Shown piece after piece: positions 13,401 through 28,400 of a stretch of 64,000 nucleotides of DNA. This DNA comes from Nelumbo lutea (taxonomy: Eukaryota; Streptophyta; Magnoliopsida; Proteales; Nelumbonaceae). The translations under genes and the position numbers were made by a program. Every line of letters begins with the position of its first letter. Position 1 is the stretch's first letter. The notes under the pieces were generated by a model, which ran no database searches, was not told the DNA's origin, and saw nothing but the letters and a program-made list of their open reading frames with translations. Location of the stretch: NCBI GenBank assembly GCA_022828595.1, contig JAKGHH010000001.1:120788999-120852998 (forward strand), read 5' to 3'.

Positions 13401-16400
13401 ACGTGGGTGGAGGCAGGCAATGGAGGAGGAACTCTCTGCTCTTCAGCATACTCACACATGGGAGCTCATTACTCTTCCTCCTAGTAAGCATGTTGTAGGT
13501 TGTAAATGGGTGTGTACTGTTAAATACTTGCCAGATGGTAGTGTGGAGCGTCTGAAAGCCAGACCTATTGCTAAAGGTTATTCACAGTTGTATGGAGTGG
13601 ACTATATGGAGACCTTCTCTCCAGTGGCTAAGATTAGCTCTGTCCGTGTGTTAATTTCCCTGGCAGTTATGTATGATTGGCCCCTATTTCAACTTGACAT
13701 AAAAAATGCCCGCCTTCATGGTGACCTTATAGAGGAGGTATATATGGAGCAACCACCTGGGTTTGTTGCTCAGGGGGAGGCTGGTAAGGTGTGCAGACTG
13801 AAAAAGGAAATTTATGGGTTAAAACAATCGCCTCGTGCTTGGTTCGGGAAGTTTAGTGAAGTGGTGAAGAATTTTGGAATGAAACAATGGCAGGTTGATC
13901 ACTCGGTGTTCAGCTATGACTCAAAAGATGGAAAGATTTTATTAGTGGTCTATGTGGATGATATTGTCATAACGAGCAGTGACAAATTGGGGATTGACAA
14001 ACTAAAGGTCTTTCTGCAAAATCATTTTCAAAGAAAAAACCTTGGGACATTGAAGCATTTCTTGGGTATAGAAGTTGTTAGATCAAGACAAGGTGTAAAC
14101 CTGTGCCAAAGAAAATATGTTCTCGATCTATTGGATGAAACATGACTGTTAGGTGCAAAACCGACTGAGACTCCTATGGAACCAAATGTTAAGTTGAGCA
14201 ATGATACAAGGGAAATATTTGATGATCCCGGAAGGTATAGACAACTAATGGGGAAGCTGAACTATTTGACTATCACGAGACCAGACATCTCATTTGCAGT
14301 CAGTGTGGTTAGCCAATTTATGCAGAACCCTCATATATCTCACTGGGATGCAGTTCTTAGAATTGTAAGATATCTGAAGGGAGCTTCGGGCCGTGGGCTA
14401 TTGTATAAACCAGGAGGAAAACTTGAAGAAGTTGGGTACACGGATGCAGATTGGGTGGGCTCTATGTCTGACAGAAGATCTACTACAGGTTACTGCACAT
14501 TTCTTGGAGGAAATTTTGTGACGTGGAAGAGTAAAAAGCAGACGGTTGTGGCTAGAAGCAGTGCTGAAGCCGAGTACAGAGCCATGGCACACACTACATG
14601 TGAATTAGTGTGGTTGAGGAATCTCCTATAAGAAATCGGGTTCCACATGGATAAACCTATGAAGTTGTACTGTGACAATCAAGCTACGCTCCATATCTCA
14701 TCCAACCCTGTTTTTCATGAGAGAACAAAGCACATAGAGATTGATTGCCACTTTGTGAGGGAGAAGGTTCTTATTGGAGAGATAAGCACAGAACATGTAG
14801 GCTCAGGTGATCAGTAGGCCGATTTGTTTACAAAAGCCTTAAGCTCAGGGAGAGTGAACTATATATGTAACAAGCTGGGATTATATGACATATATTCTCC
14901 AGCTTGAGGGGGAGTGTTAGAATTAGCCGAATAAGGGTAGATTAGTCAACTCACCTTGGTTAAGTTATGAGCTTATGTGGCAGTCTTATTAGAGGTTCTC
15001 TGTCCCATACTTAAGTAGGGGCAGTTTAGTCCTTATACATTTAATTAGAGCCAAATCACTATTAAGAGGTCCACTGATAGGGTTTAGCTATCAGGTACGA
15101 CAGTTCTTTCATCTTCTTCTTCTTCTCCTTCTCTTTCTTCTTCTCCTTACTGGTTCGGACTACTGTAGCAACAGTAGAAACACTAGGATTGTATTAGAAG
15201 CTTGGAAATGTCATAGATGAATGAAATGTCACATTTAGAATCCTCATTACCCACATACTGCAATTAATTTTGATACTGTCACCTAAGAGACAAGAATGTC
15301 GAGGCAACTATGCCTGGAGAAAGCTCTTAAATTGAACAAGCACAAAAATGCTGAGACAACCAACAACACAAGGTTTCAGATTTCATGTATTCAGAGGGCG
15401 AGGTCAGAAATAAAAATTAGTTTGCTACTCTTGTGCAGATTATACAAATTCAATCAAGAAAACATAATCACAATACATTTATATTATGGAAGACCAGAAC
15501 TCATAGTTAGATGTTGTTGTATCTTTCCCAAGAACCTCCCAAGGTGAGAGAATTTCAATGTTTTACATTGCTTGATAATTTAATGTGTCATACAAAAACT
15601 ATGGTCAATTTCTGCAAGTCATATATAAAATAGGTATATTATATATTTTTTAGAAAAGGTAAAATAGGTATATTATATCAAGATGCAAAGAAGGAACAAA
15701 AGCATGTTATGTAAATCAAAGACGATGAAGCCCACAAAAAAATTTTAACAAAATAAATTTTCCAGAGAGAACAAAATAGCAGTGCATTTCAGGACCCACC
15801 AAAAATTCTTAAATATTATAATGAACAGTTATAGGACTATCGTTTAGTCTAATGGTAAAATATCAGGCTGACAAGCATCAGATCATGGATTCAAGTCTGA
15901 GAGCAATTTTTGAAAAAAGGTAATCAAGTTTGTAAGGGTAACTATCATATTTTTGATCGGTTACAAATCTCCTTGTAATTTGTAATGGAAATTAAAATCT
16001 CTCTGTAATTAACCATTACAAGTTTGAATATTCAATAGGGTAAACAAATCAAGACAAAGACATGACATAAGCAACATATTTCAGATTTACAAGTACAAGC
16101 ATAATCATCCTATACCTCAGGCATTGAGCAGCAACATAGTCTGATGCAGAGAATGAACGGAAGAGTGCCAAATTTGTTCGAGTATCATGAGTCAATTTGG
16201 TGCCTTTTCTGCAAAACAGAGAAGAAACTGTCAAAATATGTGAACTTCAAAGTTGGATTTTGCTTACTAAACATTTTCTGAGAGCACCATTAGCCTGCAT
16301 TCTGGAAAGCATAATTAAATCAAATCACCAGAGCCGGAATATTATGGTAACATTGGTAAGCCTTTGCAGTAATATTTGTTAACAAGGAAACATACCCATC

Positions 16401-19400
16401 TTCACAATCAGGAGTCAAAGAACAGAGTGATTCAGAACCAATGGAAACAACATGTGCAGTTCGCATTTCATGTATCTCTGGTATTACAATATCTATTATC
16501 TTGCACAAACACAAATGTAAATAAATATATATTAGGATCTAGGTATAGAATGTTAGAGCTCACATCAGTCACATGTTGATCATTTGATCCTGGAAGTGAA
16601 ATAAAATTTTGTATCTAAGACAGAAAATAAGTATTGTTTTTGTACATAGAAATGAACATTGCTTGCAAAATGGTAAGGAATACTTACTTCACACCCATGA
16701 ATTGTTGACAATAGATTCAGAACATCTGAACACTTATTGGAGATATTGGTTGAATATACATCATTAAACCACTGCCAAAGAGACCATATAATAGTAAAAT
16801 TTTATCTAATGTGATAATTAGGTTTACCTAAGTAAAGGAATTCAATGATCAATACCTCTGTATACTTTCCCAGTCGCAGTGATCCCAAAGAAAATGAACT
16901 ATCATACGATGATAAATTTGGCAAACAAGGTGGAGACTACAAAAACAAGTTTACAAGTATTTTAAGGCATGCTTTATTAAGATAGATATGGAAAATCATA
17001 AAAAAAAGTTTATGAACACTTACAAGTAAAGATGTTATACAGAGGTAAAAGAACTCTAACCACAAGAAAGACTTCATAAGGATTTTTAAGCTACCTCATT
17101 CAGTATGAAATTAATAAAAAGTTTCTGAACATTTACAAGGGTGCACAAAGAGGTGATCCCGGCTCTCCTGAAAGCAAAAACTGAGAGCACAGCATCCAGC
17201 CACACATTGAGAATATCTCCCAGTACATGTATATTCAATTCATGGGGAGATGTTCCCAATGTGCAGCTAGATGCCCCTGATTTCAGAGTGTTTGTAGAGT
17301 TTTTACCTTCAGGAGATTCCATCTCTAAAGAGGTAAAATTCTGAATATAGAAGAACCATGAAACTACAGTAGAAAAATAAAATACACTAAAATCTACTAC
17401 CTTAACAATGGCTCAAAAAGAAAGAAAAACGGTGCAATAAAAACTTTAAAATAATAAATCCATGGTACAGTGATGCAGAAGATGAAGAATCAAAATTGAA
17501 ATTTTCTGATATTTTATGTATTTCTGCATTTTTTGGACAGTATGCGTATTTTGGTCATATTAACATGTTTGTGGGATCCAGCCTATTAGTTTGATTTGTC
17601 TAGTTATAGTTGGCTTAAATTTAAAGTTTAAACCATTAAATAAGTAGTTCAAGAATTATTAAGTCTTCTTTCAATTGATATAGGATAGTGGCAATTTAGT
17701 AAGTTTCTATTTTCATTTCCTACTAGGATTCTTGCAAGTCTAAAATGGCAGCCCAGTGCATGAGGCTCCTGCTAATGCAGGGTCTGGGGAGGGACAGATG
17801 TACGCAACATTACCCCTGCACATACAGAGAGGATTCTAGGTACCTAGTGAGTGATTCCCATCCTCTCTCTTCTTCATCTCTCTATTTTCTTTTTTTGTCT
17901 TTCAAGAAGCCATTACAGTCATCAATAGCCATAAATTTCTCATCAGAAGCCATTCATTCATGCCCTACATCATGCAGTTAAATGCATTTCAATGTGTTTA
18001 AGATGTGGAAACAAAATACAATGCATGAGTTGCATGTTAACATGTTAGAAAGGAATATGATAAAAGAAGCCATATCACAAGTAGATGGTTAGAAATGCAT
18101 AAAAGCCATAAAAGGCTCCATGTCAGCACAACAAGATTGGGAATCTGATATGGGTTCAAGGTGTTGGACTTGGTTAACCCAAAAGGATATGACTGGGATT
18201 TGGGGGTATACTTCCAGTTTTTAAGTAATATTTTCTAATGATATACTCTTATGTCATATAAATAATGGAATAGTTGTTGAAGAAGAAAAGAGAATTAAAT
18301 GTAGATGAATAAAACAATGCAAACAACAAAATGCAAATAAAATAATTTATAATTGATTCTGCTAAACTATCGAGTATTACAACTTTAAAGTCCATGTCCA
18401 GAAATTTTCTTAAGAGCTTTAGGTTTTCTAGTTGCATATTATGGATTTAACAAAGAGAAAAGCTCTTTCAAGTGTAATGTTGGTTTTGGCGTCCACACAA
18501 AAGAAGTGATAAGAAAAATATAGTTTAGGATGCACAAATATGTGATGGTTAAAATTATAGAGGATCAATCTTCACCTATTGTATTTCTTCTATGATAAAG
18601 TAATATTCTCATCTTGAGCAATCTGTAAAATCTAAAAATTTGATCGATAGCCATCCATAGCATCAATGAATAAAGTCTTGATTTTTTAGAATTTTAAAAT
18701 TTGTTTACATTTTTCCTGTTGTCTCAGAGTTTTTTTCTCCACAGTTCAGGAGGTTAAATGGAGAATGGTGGCTCTTGTGGGTTCCTTTGAAACTTTAAGT
18801 TTTACAATTTTCATGGTAGAATAATGGAATCCCTTTTTTTATAGATAATAATGGAATCCCTTGCATACAATTTTCATGGTAGAATAATGGAATCCTTTTT
18901 TTTATAGATAATAATGGAATCCCTTGCATACTATTATATGGTCAAGTTATGTCTTGTTCCTTTTTTTATTATGGGAGGAAAAGCATTTCTGAAAGCATTT
19001 AGATTTACAGGCCACTCCGCATGCATAATTATTAATAGGTCAATAAGGAGTCTATATCATAAGAAATCAGAAGATTTAAAAAGTTATCCATGATTGGTTG
19101 CTTGACTTATTTTATCCAACTATGATGGACTCCCCAATATGCATATTCCCTCAGTAGGTAGAACTTTTTTATAAGCTTCTAAATGGACTGTTTAGAAAAT
19201 ACTCAATATAAGCTTCTAAATGGATTCCATTATTCTACCATGAAAATTGTAAAACTTTAAGTTTCAAAGGAACCCACAAGAGCCACCATTCTTGAAAATA
19301 CTCAATATTGGCCAAGGTGACAAGCTATTGAAATAGCAATTAAATCATATGCAAAAGAAGGCATACTAGTATGTAGTAACTTCAGTTAATTTGGCATAGC

Positions 19401-22400
19401 CAAATAGTTCATCTAACCAAAAGGTAAACAAGAAAGAAACATGGTCTGCATGTATAAAAACATTAAAGGTTGAAAATATTACTGGCTTTAAACTGATTCT
19501 ATCAGCAGGAGACGACCCTGAAATTGCTGCATACCTGAACAATCCATCAATAATAATATCAGAACAAGTAAAAATAGTAGAAACTCTCAATTTATTGAGT
19601 CTGCCAAGTATAATACAAAGTGGTATATAATAGATGAAGTGGTTCGCATGCTTTTTTTGCTCAAATTTCGGGAAAAATCCAAAAAGAAAAGGAACTTTAA
19701 CCTGAAAGAATTATTTAATTTTGAAACAATTAATAGTTTTATGATATTTGGACTAATTAGTAACTAACTTAGCAAGCATAGCAGTCTGTGACTCAACCAT
19801 GTTGCAGGAATTTCCATACAAGGCATGGAATAAATGACACATCAGGAACATAGCAACTGACTAGATGGAACTTAGCAGCAAGTGGCATACTTCAGATTCC
19901 CACACACCATGGATCTGAACAATGGATTTTTTTGAAGAAAAGGTAAAGTATTGATTGTACATGACCTCTTTTGAATCTGAACAATGTCTTTCTTTCACTT
20001 TTTTTTCCATGTTGGTTTATTTATTTATTTATTTTTGATCAGCAAAAGGATTTCACTAAAAATATTAAAACTTAATACAACTGTTGGAGATTTCCAACAC
20101 ACCCTGGTCACATGGGTTTACATTTTTGCCCAGAATAAGTTAGGTCTGTCAACTCCCTGTTTAGCTAGAACATCTGCCACACCATTTGCAGTTCTTCTCA
20201 CCCAACTGAAATTAGAATGTATTTGCTTTGCAATGACATCAATTTCCCTGAAAGCATGTCTATATTTCCAAGGTGCTGATATGACTTGCTTTGTCAAATG
20301 AATGATTAGTTGTGAATCTCCTCCAACTTCCAAATCTCTGAGACCAAGTTGTAGGGATAATCTCATTCCTTGAAAGAAGGCCATCCATGTTGCTTTAATT
20401 TACCATAAGTTTAACATCTACTATTCACAATGGGTGCTCTATTTTCCTATAAAAGGTTTTCAAATATCAAATAAGGAATTGTTGTATCTATTTTCACAAT
20501 TTTATATAGGTTCAAGAATGAAAGCTTACAAAATAGTGTCCCTCCCAAAGTGCAGACTCTTTGTTGGGAAGTGTTCCTCGGAAAGATTAACACCTGTGAC
20601 TTACTACAGAAAAGAAGGCCAGGAAAGTGCCTTTCTCCTCATGTTTGTATCCTCTGTTTGGCTAGTGGTGAAACCCTTCCTCATTTACTAATTTCCTACT
20701 CTTTTGTGTCTTGTATTTGAGATTACTTTTCCTCACTCTTTGGATGCAGATGGACTCCTCCACAAGATGTAGTCGGCCTTTTTAGATCCAATGTCCTACG
20801 ACAACAAGAAAAAAAGGGCAAAACGCTTATGGAGGGTAACAAGAGCAGCTGCAGTTTGGGCCATCTGGGAAGAAAGAAATCAAATGATTTTCTCTGAGAA
20901 GAGAAAATCTATGGAGGAAGTAATTGAAACTATAAAAATCAGATCTGCACACTGCATAAAAACATTAGATATCTTCAAATATACTTTAACAAATGACATA
21001 ATAAGAAAATGGAAGGAGGTGGCACAAATGGAATTGCATAAAGAAAGGACCAAGGTGGATTGGAAACCGCCAAGGCCAAATAAATTGAAGCTGAACTTTG
21101 ATGGTAGCTCCTTTGGGAACCCAGGGAGGGCTGGAATAGGAGTTTTCAGAAACCATCTTGAAGAGATTGTGGCGTTATTCTCAGGACCAATTGGGTATGG
21201 AGACTCAGTTCAGGCAGAGACAATGACACTCTTGCAAGGTTTGAAATTAGCAGTGCATTTAGAAGCTAGAGAATTGGAAGTGGAAGGGGACTCACTGTTA
21301 GTCATCTCTTGGACTAAGCAAGTGAGCTCAGCACCATGGAAGTACAGATTTGCATTCAGGGAGATTGAGCTACTGGCTAAGAACTTTAGCTCTACATTTG
21401 GGTGGACCAAAAGGACAGCAAATGGACTGGCAGACACTCTAACAAAACATGGAGTTGATAGGCCTTTTCTATTTTGGGCAAAACTGTAGCTGAATGTGTT
21501 AAAAAAGAGGGTTGATGATTCTTGTATTCTGGGACCTTTCTATACTTTATTACTCTGCAAAATACTTGTAATCTGTTTTTAAATTAATAAAATTATCTTT
21601 CACTGATAAAAAAAATAGTACCCTACTGTCTAATAATAGATGCTTTACTTTTTCTTGAATCCCAAAATCCATGCTTTATCAGCTTGCAAGTCAGATTCCT
21701 TGAGACATTGCAGATCCCAACTCATCTTCAAATCCATGTAACATTGAGGATCCCCCAAAAAAGTTCAAGGATAATCAGACAGACATGAGATCGGGTCAGC
21801 AGTTATGGATAAACTGAAGGTGTAGAATAGTGTTCCAATGAACATACTTCTGTGAGAAAACATAGATTTAATTTCTTCCAAGTTAGATAGTCCATTGCAT
21901 CCAGAAACTTCCAGTGATGGAGAAATTTGCATGGAATACTCCCAGATTTGGTGAGGCTTAAGAAGAAGCTCATGTATATATCAACCATCAATGAAAAGAA
22001 ATGAGGAAAGAAAGGATAAGGATGCAAGGATGTGACAAGCAAAAAATCAGAAAATAAAATATTGACGAAAAGGTAAGAGGCAAAAACTTAGAGATGGCCA
22101 ATTACAAGACAGTGTGGATGAACAAGACTGAGCAATATTCTCTATCTAACAAGAAAAGAACATAAAAAGTAAAACACTGTTAGTGGATTTTTTTTTTTTG
22201 TATAATTTCTCACATAACATAATTCACCCAATTAAACTAATAACTGGGCTTTTTTATATTTGGGTGAGTCCCATTCAAGAAATCACGTAGATATTCCTTT
22301 AGTTACATTTCTACTATGGGCAGAGAAAACCTCCTGATTCTGGTTTAGAAGTACAAATGAGTAGAGTAAACAAAATAGAATTTTCCTTTGAAAATTCTGG

Positions 22401-25400
22401 TGTAATTCCCTCTTTATTTGAGAGAAAACCAGCAAATATAAATAAATAAACTTTTTTTCTCAATGCATAACAAGCAAATATGGATCATAATTAGCCATAT
22501 TTCATGAATAAGGCTGTAGGTGGCCTTTAAATAATAATCATGTGTATTATCATGGTGTGATGAACCATAATCAGCCAAGTTTTCTAAACTAGGTTGTAGA
22601 CGGTTTCTTCCCTCATACAAAGTAATGATTTTTAGGGTCAAAATGAAGTAAGGAACCACAATCAGCCAAGTTTCATAGACAAGGTTGTAAATGGTTGATT
22701 CCTTGCATGTATTTCAATATGAGACAAGAAAGAAAGGAAAGAAAAAATGGGGGAAGAAAGAAAAGGGTGAAAGGGGTAGAAGGAATATGGTCCTCCCTCT
22801 CATGAGGAAGGTTGTAGGAACATCATACTGAAGAGGTGTAGGAGGAAAACAAGATTCCCTACCTTCCTCTTCTTCCTTTTTATATTCTTCACACCAATCT
22901 TCTCTTTTTGTCATCTCACTTGATTCTAGTGTCGGAAACCGTGCAAACAAAGTGTTGAGTTTGGGCTGATTTTAAGTTATTGGGCCCAGCTTTGTTTTAT
23001 TTTTATTCAAGTTATTAAGTTAGGAAGTTATTGGGCCTTAGGCCCATTAGTTTATGTTATTTTAAGTTGTGACTGTTCAGATACTTAAAGTAGCCGCCCT
23101 ACTAAGGGTATTTTTGTAATGTTTCATTCTTTTATTTTAAGTATATAAATCAAGAGGGGTTGGTAGCCAGATCTATTCAATTGTTGCGACATCCCACTCT
23201 CTTTTCTTCTTCTCTCTCTTTCTCTCTTGCTGAAACCTTTCAGTTTCTACTACTTTTCTTCACAAAGCATACATCAGAATTAGTTATCAGCAATTTCTAC
23301 TTGGTATCAGAGCAGGCCGAAGGTTTCTTGAGCTGCTCTATCATGCAGCCCTACATTGGCCGACTGCATGGTGATATGAGAGGCTGATCGAAGACCTCAG
23401 GTAAGCCTAGTTTTTGGATTGTTTTGGTGGATCTGTTTTGCCCTGTACCTGGTCTAGGGTTTCCCATCAAATTCAGGAAGAAATGGAGAAAGGGGGAGAG
23501 TCATGTTTTTGTAGGACTCTTCAATTTTGACCTAGGAAGTGGTGCCCTAATTTTTTAGGATTCCTTGGAGTTTTCTGAAGGGGAAAGTTCAAGTCCCACC
23601 TGTTTTGAAGGCCTCTGGACCGAGTGGTTGCTTCTTCTCTCTCTTCTCCCGCTCCCACGAAAAAGGAATCTTTTATGGGAGGACTATCTAGGGTTCCAGA
23701 AGGGTGTGTCTGGTGCTTGAAGGGAATTATTTCTTTTTCTTCATCTCAAAGTGATTTTCTAACCCGTTTTTGGAAATAATGGAGGGTCCTAAAGTTGAAA
23801 ACAAACCGGGAAGTGAAACAGGACAAGGTGGAGGAGGTGTCAGAGACCTTTTCGAGGTTGGGACCATCACTAAAGTTAAGTTAGATGGTACAAACTATTT
23901 AGAATGGTCACAATCTGCAAAGATGGCCATTGGTGCTCATGGGAAGTTGGGGTATATCACTGGCAATGGGGTGAAACCCGAGACTAACAACTCCCGGTGG
24001 GTACAGGAAAATTATATGGTAATGACTTGGTTGTGCAATTCTATGCTGCCCCATATAAGTAAAAACTTTTTGTGGGCAAATACAATTAAGGGAATTTGGG
24101 ATGGGGTTGTAGAAACCTATTCATAGAGTGAAAACGTTGCTAGGGCCTATCAGTTGAGGAACCGGGTTATTGCTACCAGACAGGGAGATAAACCTATTGC
24201 TGTTTATTTTTCAGTCCTTAAAACCCTATGGCAGGAGATTAACCATCTGGAGACAGTGGTTTGGGAAACTACTAAGGATGCAACTACCTACCAGAAGCTC
24301 TTAGAGAAGAATAGGGTCTTTGAATTTCTTGCTGGTCTTAATCCCAAATATGACATTGCAAGGCAACATATCCTTTCCAGGGATAGTGTTACTCTCTCTC
24401 AGGCATATGCCTTTGTATCAGGGAAAGAGAGTAGAGGAATGTGATGATGAAGAATTCGAGTCTTGAATAGTCAGCTATGGTCAGTACCATGAAACCTAAA
24501 CAGAGTAGAGACCGGGGTGGTAGTGAAATCAGGAAGGAAGATAAGAAGGACCTGATTTGTGACTACTGTAAGAAGCCTAAACACACAAGAGATACCTACT
24601 GGAAGCTTCATCCTTGCCTTCTGTCGAATAGACTCAAAAACAAGAGAGGAAATGTTAATATGGCAGTCACTGGTGACTTACCTGGCCCCCCTACTACAGC
24701 TACTTTGGAGTCTATTGCAATTGCTGCAATTAGGGCCAAACTTGAGAGATATGGGCAGTTACTAAATCAGCAAGATACAGTCAGCCCTAATCCGTTATCA
24801 GGTGGACATCTAGGTACAGGTGGTTCTGGTGGTGGACATTCTACTTCCTTTGATCATACAAGTAGTTCACATGCCACTACAAACTATGTTTCTACTACAG
24901 GTAAGGAGGGACCTCATTGGATTATAGATTTTAGAGCCTCAGAGCATATGACCCATAGTTCCACTATTTTCTCTTCTTACCAACTCTATTATGGTAGAGA
25001 TAGAGTTTCCACAGCCGATGGATCCCATGTTCCCATTGCTGGGAAGGGGTCTATTAAGATTACTGATTCCATTTCCCTACCCTTTGTCCTTCATGTACCT
25101 AGATTGAGTACTAACTTATTATCTGTTAGTAGTTTAATTAAGAACTTGAACTGCTCAGTGATTTTTTCTCCTAGCAATATTACTGATTCCATTTCCCTAC
25201 CCTGTCCTTCATGTACCTAGACTGAGTACTAACTTATTATCTGTTGGTAGTTTAATTAAGAACTTGAACTGCTCAGTGATTTTTTCTCCTAGCAATTGTG
25301 TTTTGCAAGATCTGGTTTCAAAGAGGACGATTGGGAGTGGTCGTGAGGTGAATGGAATCTACTTTCTGGATGTGCTTCCTCATCATCAGAGTCATCATGT

Positions 25401-28400
25401 TAGCAAGGATTTTGAGTCAGAGTTTGTGGGTTAAATTATGCTTTGGCATAATTGTTTGGGACATTTGTCTTTTCCTTCTTTGCGTTTCTTGTTTCCGAAG
25501 TTATTTGAGTCTGTTAATTTGTCTAGCTTAGAGTGTGAAAGCTGTCAGCTTGGAAAACATTGTAGACATTCATTTAAAGCTAGTAATAAAAGGTGTTCAT
25601 CTTCTTTTGATGTTATTCATACTGATGTGTGGGGACCATACCATGTTCCTTCTATGAAAAGCTACCGGCACTTTTTATTTGTGGATGATTTTTCTCGGTA
25701 TTCTTGGATTTACTTGATGAGATCCCGTGATGAGGTACCGTCCTTGGTTCGATAGTTTCATCAGATGGTGCTAACATAGTTTGGGGTACGAGTGAAGGTG
25801 TTCAGATCAGACAATTCCGAGGAATATTTTGAGAAGAACCTTGCTTCGTATCTATTAGAGTGTGGAGTAATTCATCATTCATCAGAGTAGTTGTTCTTAC
25901 AGCCCACAACAAAATGGTGTAGCAGAAAGGAAGAATAGACACATTGTTGAGATTGCAAGGAGCATGATGATCACATCTACTATTCTAGTTTGTTTTTGGG
26001 ATGACACAGTTCTCACAACAGTCTTTCTAATTAATAGGGTGCCTTCTCATGTTCTTGGATTTAGCACCCCATTTAGCCTCCTTTTTCCTGAGGGGGAGAT
26101 GTTCCACATCCCTCTCAGGGTTTTTGGTTGTGTTTGCTTTGCTCATGTTCTTGGTCCTCACTGCTCAAAGCTTGATCCAAAGGCAAAAAAGTGTGTCTTT
26201 CTTGGGTATGCAGAAAATCAGAAAAGGGTACTGTTGCTATGACCCAGTCTCTGGGAGTCGGTATGTTATTATGGATGTCACCTTTTTTGAGTCCACATCT
26301 TTTTTCCCGAAGGGTTCTTCTCAGGGAGAGTGTTTTTCCTCTTCCAGTTCCAGTCCTTGTGTCCACTCCTGTGTTTGATCCTCCTATGTCACCTATCTTA
26401 CCACCTCCCTTGCGTCTTGTCTCTCAGTGTTACTCACGATAGCACCTACGACTTCACAAGGAGGTTGATTCCACTGCAGAAGAATCCACATCACTTCCTA
26501 TCGGTTCCTTGGAGATTCCAGATTTGGCTAGCACGGATTCAGGTATTCCTCTTGATCCCTCTAACGTTTTAGTTCCTATTGATTCCACTAACCCCATTAC
26601 AGATGACCTGGGCCTTCCTATTGCACTCAGAAAAGGGAAGAGAAAGTGTACTACTCATTGTATCTCACAGTATCTCTCCTACATTGGACTTTCTCCTTCT
26701 TATCGAGCCTTCCTTTCTTCCCTCGACTCTGTGTCTATACCCAATGGTGTTGGTGAGGCTCTCTCCAAATCTGAGTGGAAGACAACTACGTAGGAAGAAA
26801 TGGAAGCCTTAATTAAGAATCAGACATGGGAGATTGCGGATCTACTAGAGGGCAAGGAAACTATTGGATGCAGATGGGTTTATACAGTTAAATACAAGGC
26901 AGATGGAAGTATAGAAAGGTATAAAGCCAGACTAGTTGCAAAAGAGTACACTCAAACATATGGCGTTAATTACTTAGAGACCTTTGCACCAGTTGCAAAA
27001 ATGACTTGTGTTCGGATCCTTCTCTCTCTTGCTGCTACATACTCTTGGCCTCTTTTCCAACTTGATGTAAAAAATGCCTTTCTTAATGGGGATCTATAAG
27101 AAGAAGTGTATATGGATCTTCCTGCTAGTTTCAACAGTGATGCTGGAAAGGGGAAGGTATGCAAATTGAAGAAGTCTCTTTATGGTTTAAAACAGTCTCC
27201 CAGAGCATGGTTTGATAGGTTCAGGATGGCCTTGATTGCTTTTGGCTATACTCAGACTCAATCAAACCATACTTTGTTTGTGAAGCGAAGGGGCTCCCTG
27301 GTGTCAGTTCTGATAGTTTATGTGAATGGCATTGTAGTTACAGGAAATGACCTGAGTAAGATTGACAGTTTGAAGAAGAATTTGCATAGAGAATTTGAAA
27401 TTAAGGATCTTGGGGAGCTGAGGTATTTCTTTGGCATTGAGGTTGCAAGATCAAAGCATGGAATTTTTATTTCTCAGAGGAAGTATGTACTGAACCTTTT
27501 ACAAGAAACAAGGAAACTTGGAACAAAGGTAGCCAATACTCCTATTGATAAGAACTACAGAATTAATGCATCAGAAGGTGAGCTGGTGAAGGACATTGGG
27601 AGATATCAGAGACTTGTGAGGCGGCTGCTATATTTATGTATGACAAGACTAGACATCTCTTATGTAGTGAGTGTGGTGAGTCAATACATGCATGCCCCAC
27701 AAGTCTAGAATTGGGAGGCTATTGATAGGATTCTTGCCTATCTGAAAGGACACCCAGACAGAGGCATACTATTTGCTAACCATGGATAGTTGAAGCTAGA
27801 GGCTTACATAGATGCTAATTAGGGATGATGCCTTGATGACAGGAGATCTACATTAGGAGTTTGCACTCTTGTTGGGGGCAATCTAGTTTCATGGAAAAGT
27901 AAGAAATAGACAGTTGTGGCAAGGTCAAGTGTAGAAGTTGAATTCAGAGCCATGGCACATGGAGTTTCAGAGCTTCTCTGGATTCATTCCTTGTTAAGAG
28001 AAATTGGTATTGAGGCAGAAGAACCTATGATGTTGTACTGTGATAATCATGCAGCAATTAACATTGCCCACAACCCAATTCAGCATGACAGGACAAAGCA
28101 CATTGAAGTGGACAGAGATTTCATAAGAGAAAGGGTGACTTCAGGGGAAGCTTGTCTCCCATACATTGCTTCCGATTTGCAACTTGCTGATGTTCTTACA
28201 AAAAGTGTTGCAAGAAACAAGTTGGATCATGATCTATGCAAGTTGGGAATGTTTGACATTTACTCCCAACTTGAGGGGGAGTGTTGAGTTTGGGCCGATT
28301 TTAAGCTATTGGGCCCAACTTTGTTTTATTTTTATTCAAGTTATTAAGTTAGGAAGTTATCGGGCCTTAGGCCCATTAGTTTATGTTATTTTAAGTTGTG

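Larger units (their letters stand above)
9595..15182 (+). mobile_element. Ty1/copia element copia-2
   Basis: 5.59 kb full-structure element in FAAH intron 15, antisense to the gene. LTRs 9595-9882 and 14915-15182, PBS tggtatcagagc at 9883-9894, a 780-bp leader, gag-pol, and purine tract cttgagggggag before the 3' LTR. Flanks CTAAG / CTAGG are a one-mismatch 5-bp target duplication. Probably the Ale lineage of copia, but lineage assignment needs an RT tree. Confidence 0.92.

Noticed and set aside
15840..15905. Possible tRNA gene
   Set aside because: Box-like words are present, but acceptor and anticodon stems do not pair. Listed only as a SINE-like repeat.
17086..17344. ORFs of 67-78 codons on both strands in intron 11
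   Set aside because: No homology, and they lie between confirmed FAAH exons; taken as chance.
26115..26572. Overlapping ORFs in several frames within copia-3
   Set aside because: By-products of the Ser/Pro-rich linker between integrase and RT.
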